Positions 63,578-64,000 of a stretch of 64,000 nt of DNA are shown in pieces. The stretch is from Aphanothece sacrum FPU1 (GTDB taxonomy: Bacteria > Cyanobacteriota > Cyanobacteriia > Cyanobacteriales > Microcystaceae), in the NCBI RefSeq assembly GCF_003864295.1, contig NZ_BDQK01000013.1, forward strand, positions 434,001 to 498,000. Reading direction: 5' to 3'. The stretch's first letter is position 1, and each line of letters opens with the position of its first letter. Below the pieces are notes generated by a model. That model did no database searches. It saw only the letters and a program-made list of their open reading frames with translations, and was not told where the DNA came from. Made by a program: the position numbers and the translations under genes.

Positions 63578-63847
63578 ATGACTTTGACATCGACCCAAAA
63601 ACAAACCCTCATGAGTCAATACCAAATTCATGAGACGGATACAGGTTCTCCTGACTTACAAGTGGCTATGCTCACTGAACGCATTAACCAACTAACTGGC
63701 CATTTACAAAAAAATCCTAAAGATCACGCCTCTCGTCGAGGACTGCTCAAAATGATCGGTCATCGTAGACGTTTGTTAGCTTATATTAACCAAAAAGATA
63801 CAGAACGTTATCAAAATTTAATTAAACGTCTGGGCATTCGCCGTTAA
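63578..63847 (+). CDS. rpsO: 30S ribosomal protein S15
   Basis: An 89-aa protein that binds 16S rRNA helix 22 and aids assembly of the platform. Characteristic parts are ETDTGSPDLQVAMLTERINQ, LQKNPKDHASRRGLLKMIGH and RRRLLAYI. Length is exact. The protein often regulates its own mRNA through the leader. The PAM68-like gene follows after 27 bp. Confidence 0.97.
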   Translation: MTLTSTQKQTLMSQYQIHETDTGSPDLQVAMLTERINQLTGHLQKNPKDHASRRGLLKMIGHRRRLLAYINQKDTERYQNLIKRLGIRR

Positions 63848-63874
63848 ACTAAGCTTTATAGTTACGACAAATCT

Positions 63875-64000
63875 ATGTTTTCTAAACCTTCCGAGGGTTC
63901 TTTACCCTTTGAACCCGGTCAAAAAAAGAAAAAAGGCCCTAATCCCCCCCCTATTTCCCGGCCCCTTCCCCCTAAATCGGCTAAAAAATCTGATAAATCT
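63875..64000 (+). CDS. PAM68-like (DUF3464) photosystem II assembly protein, 3' part outside window
   Basis: The first 42 codons: MFSKPSEGSLPFEPGQKKKK, then GPNPPPISRPLPPKSAKKSD KS. The SLPFEP motif followed by a Lys/Pro-rich soluble arm is the normal start of PAM68/Sll0933 homologues, which have two transmembrane helices farther on and help photosystem II assembly. The position after rpsO is also usual. The helices lie beyond the right edge. Confidence 0.75.
   Translation, partial: MFSKPSEGSLPFEPGQKKKKGPNPPPISRPLPPKSAKKSDKS

Overview
The window is a stretch of a low-GC, unicellular-type cyanobacterial chromosome. The evidence is the mix of genes (ntcA, acsF, an slr1736-type homogentisate phytyltransferase, hoxH, a DUF2997/Ycf35/ferredoxin set, an ABA4-like protein, the start of a PAM68-like gene after rpsO), the frequent HIP1-type GCGATCGC octamers, and the heptameric AATTATG tandem repeats typical of cyanobacterial intergenic DNA. 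The gene content resembles Cyanothece/Crocosphaera-like genomes, but I cannot fix the genus from sequence alone.

Layout. 1-9.3 kb: cbiT (partial), hpt, recQ, an ABC-F ATPase, a DUF29 protein, acsF, a metallo-hydrolase, rsmG. 9.3-12.5 kb: an unknown gene, a large RTX-repeat protein, and relics of a BrnA-like antitoxin and an Uma2 protein. 12.7-16.4 kb: fabI, ntcA, a DUF3084 coiled-coil protein, a YqgF-like nuclease and tRNA-Ala(GGC). 16.8-25.5 kb: a DUF1828 pair, metH, then a gene graveyard (collapsed VapBC-like pair, broken RelE-like toxin, two near-identical Uma2 genes around a PEP-CTERM fragment). 25.5-35.5 kb: rplY, purA, a MazEF-like pair, thiL, a large membrane protein, a GST-like protein, dnaG. 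36-42 kb: an acyltransferase, argJ, hoxH, tRNA-Tyr(GTA), tRNA-Thr(GGT), a DppC-type permease. 42-43 kb: DUF2997, Ycf35 and ferredoxin.

43-52 kb is the main accessory island: a DNA phosphorothioation (Dnd) locus. On the minus strand the order is dndB (truncated), dndC, dndD, dndE. Between them lie a toxin/immunity-like pair on the opposite strand, a frameshifted four-helix-bundle gene and a heptamer repeat array. A divergent two-gene unit (Rpn-like nuclease plus a 534-aa DGQHR protein) sits next to the broken dndB and could have taken over its role. No dndA and no dndFGH are in the window. Short repeats like a transposon end lie exactly where dndB stops.

52-64 kb: 1-Cys peroxiredoxin, a solitary IS200/IS605-type remnant that looks like an omega-RNA without tnpB, a frameshifted PD-(D/E)XK-like gene, a FutB-type iron permease, a 206-bp tandem repeat, an S66 carboxypeptidase, an unusual solute-binding/membrane protein, an ABA4-like protein, NfeD plus SPFH proteins, a Ser/Thr kinase, a universal stress protein, rpsO and the start of a PAM68-like gene.

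Most housekeeping genes look intact. Decay is concentrated in toxin-antitoxin, Uma2 and Dnd-linked genes, and it usually coincides with dispersed repeats. Product names come from recognising motifs and family resemblance; no database search was run.
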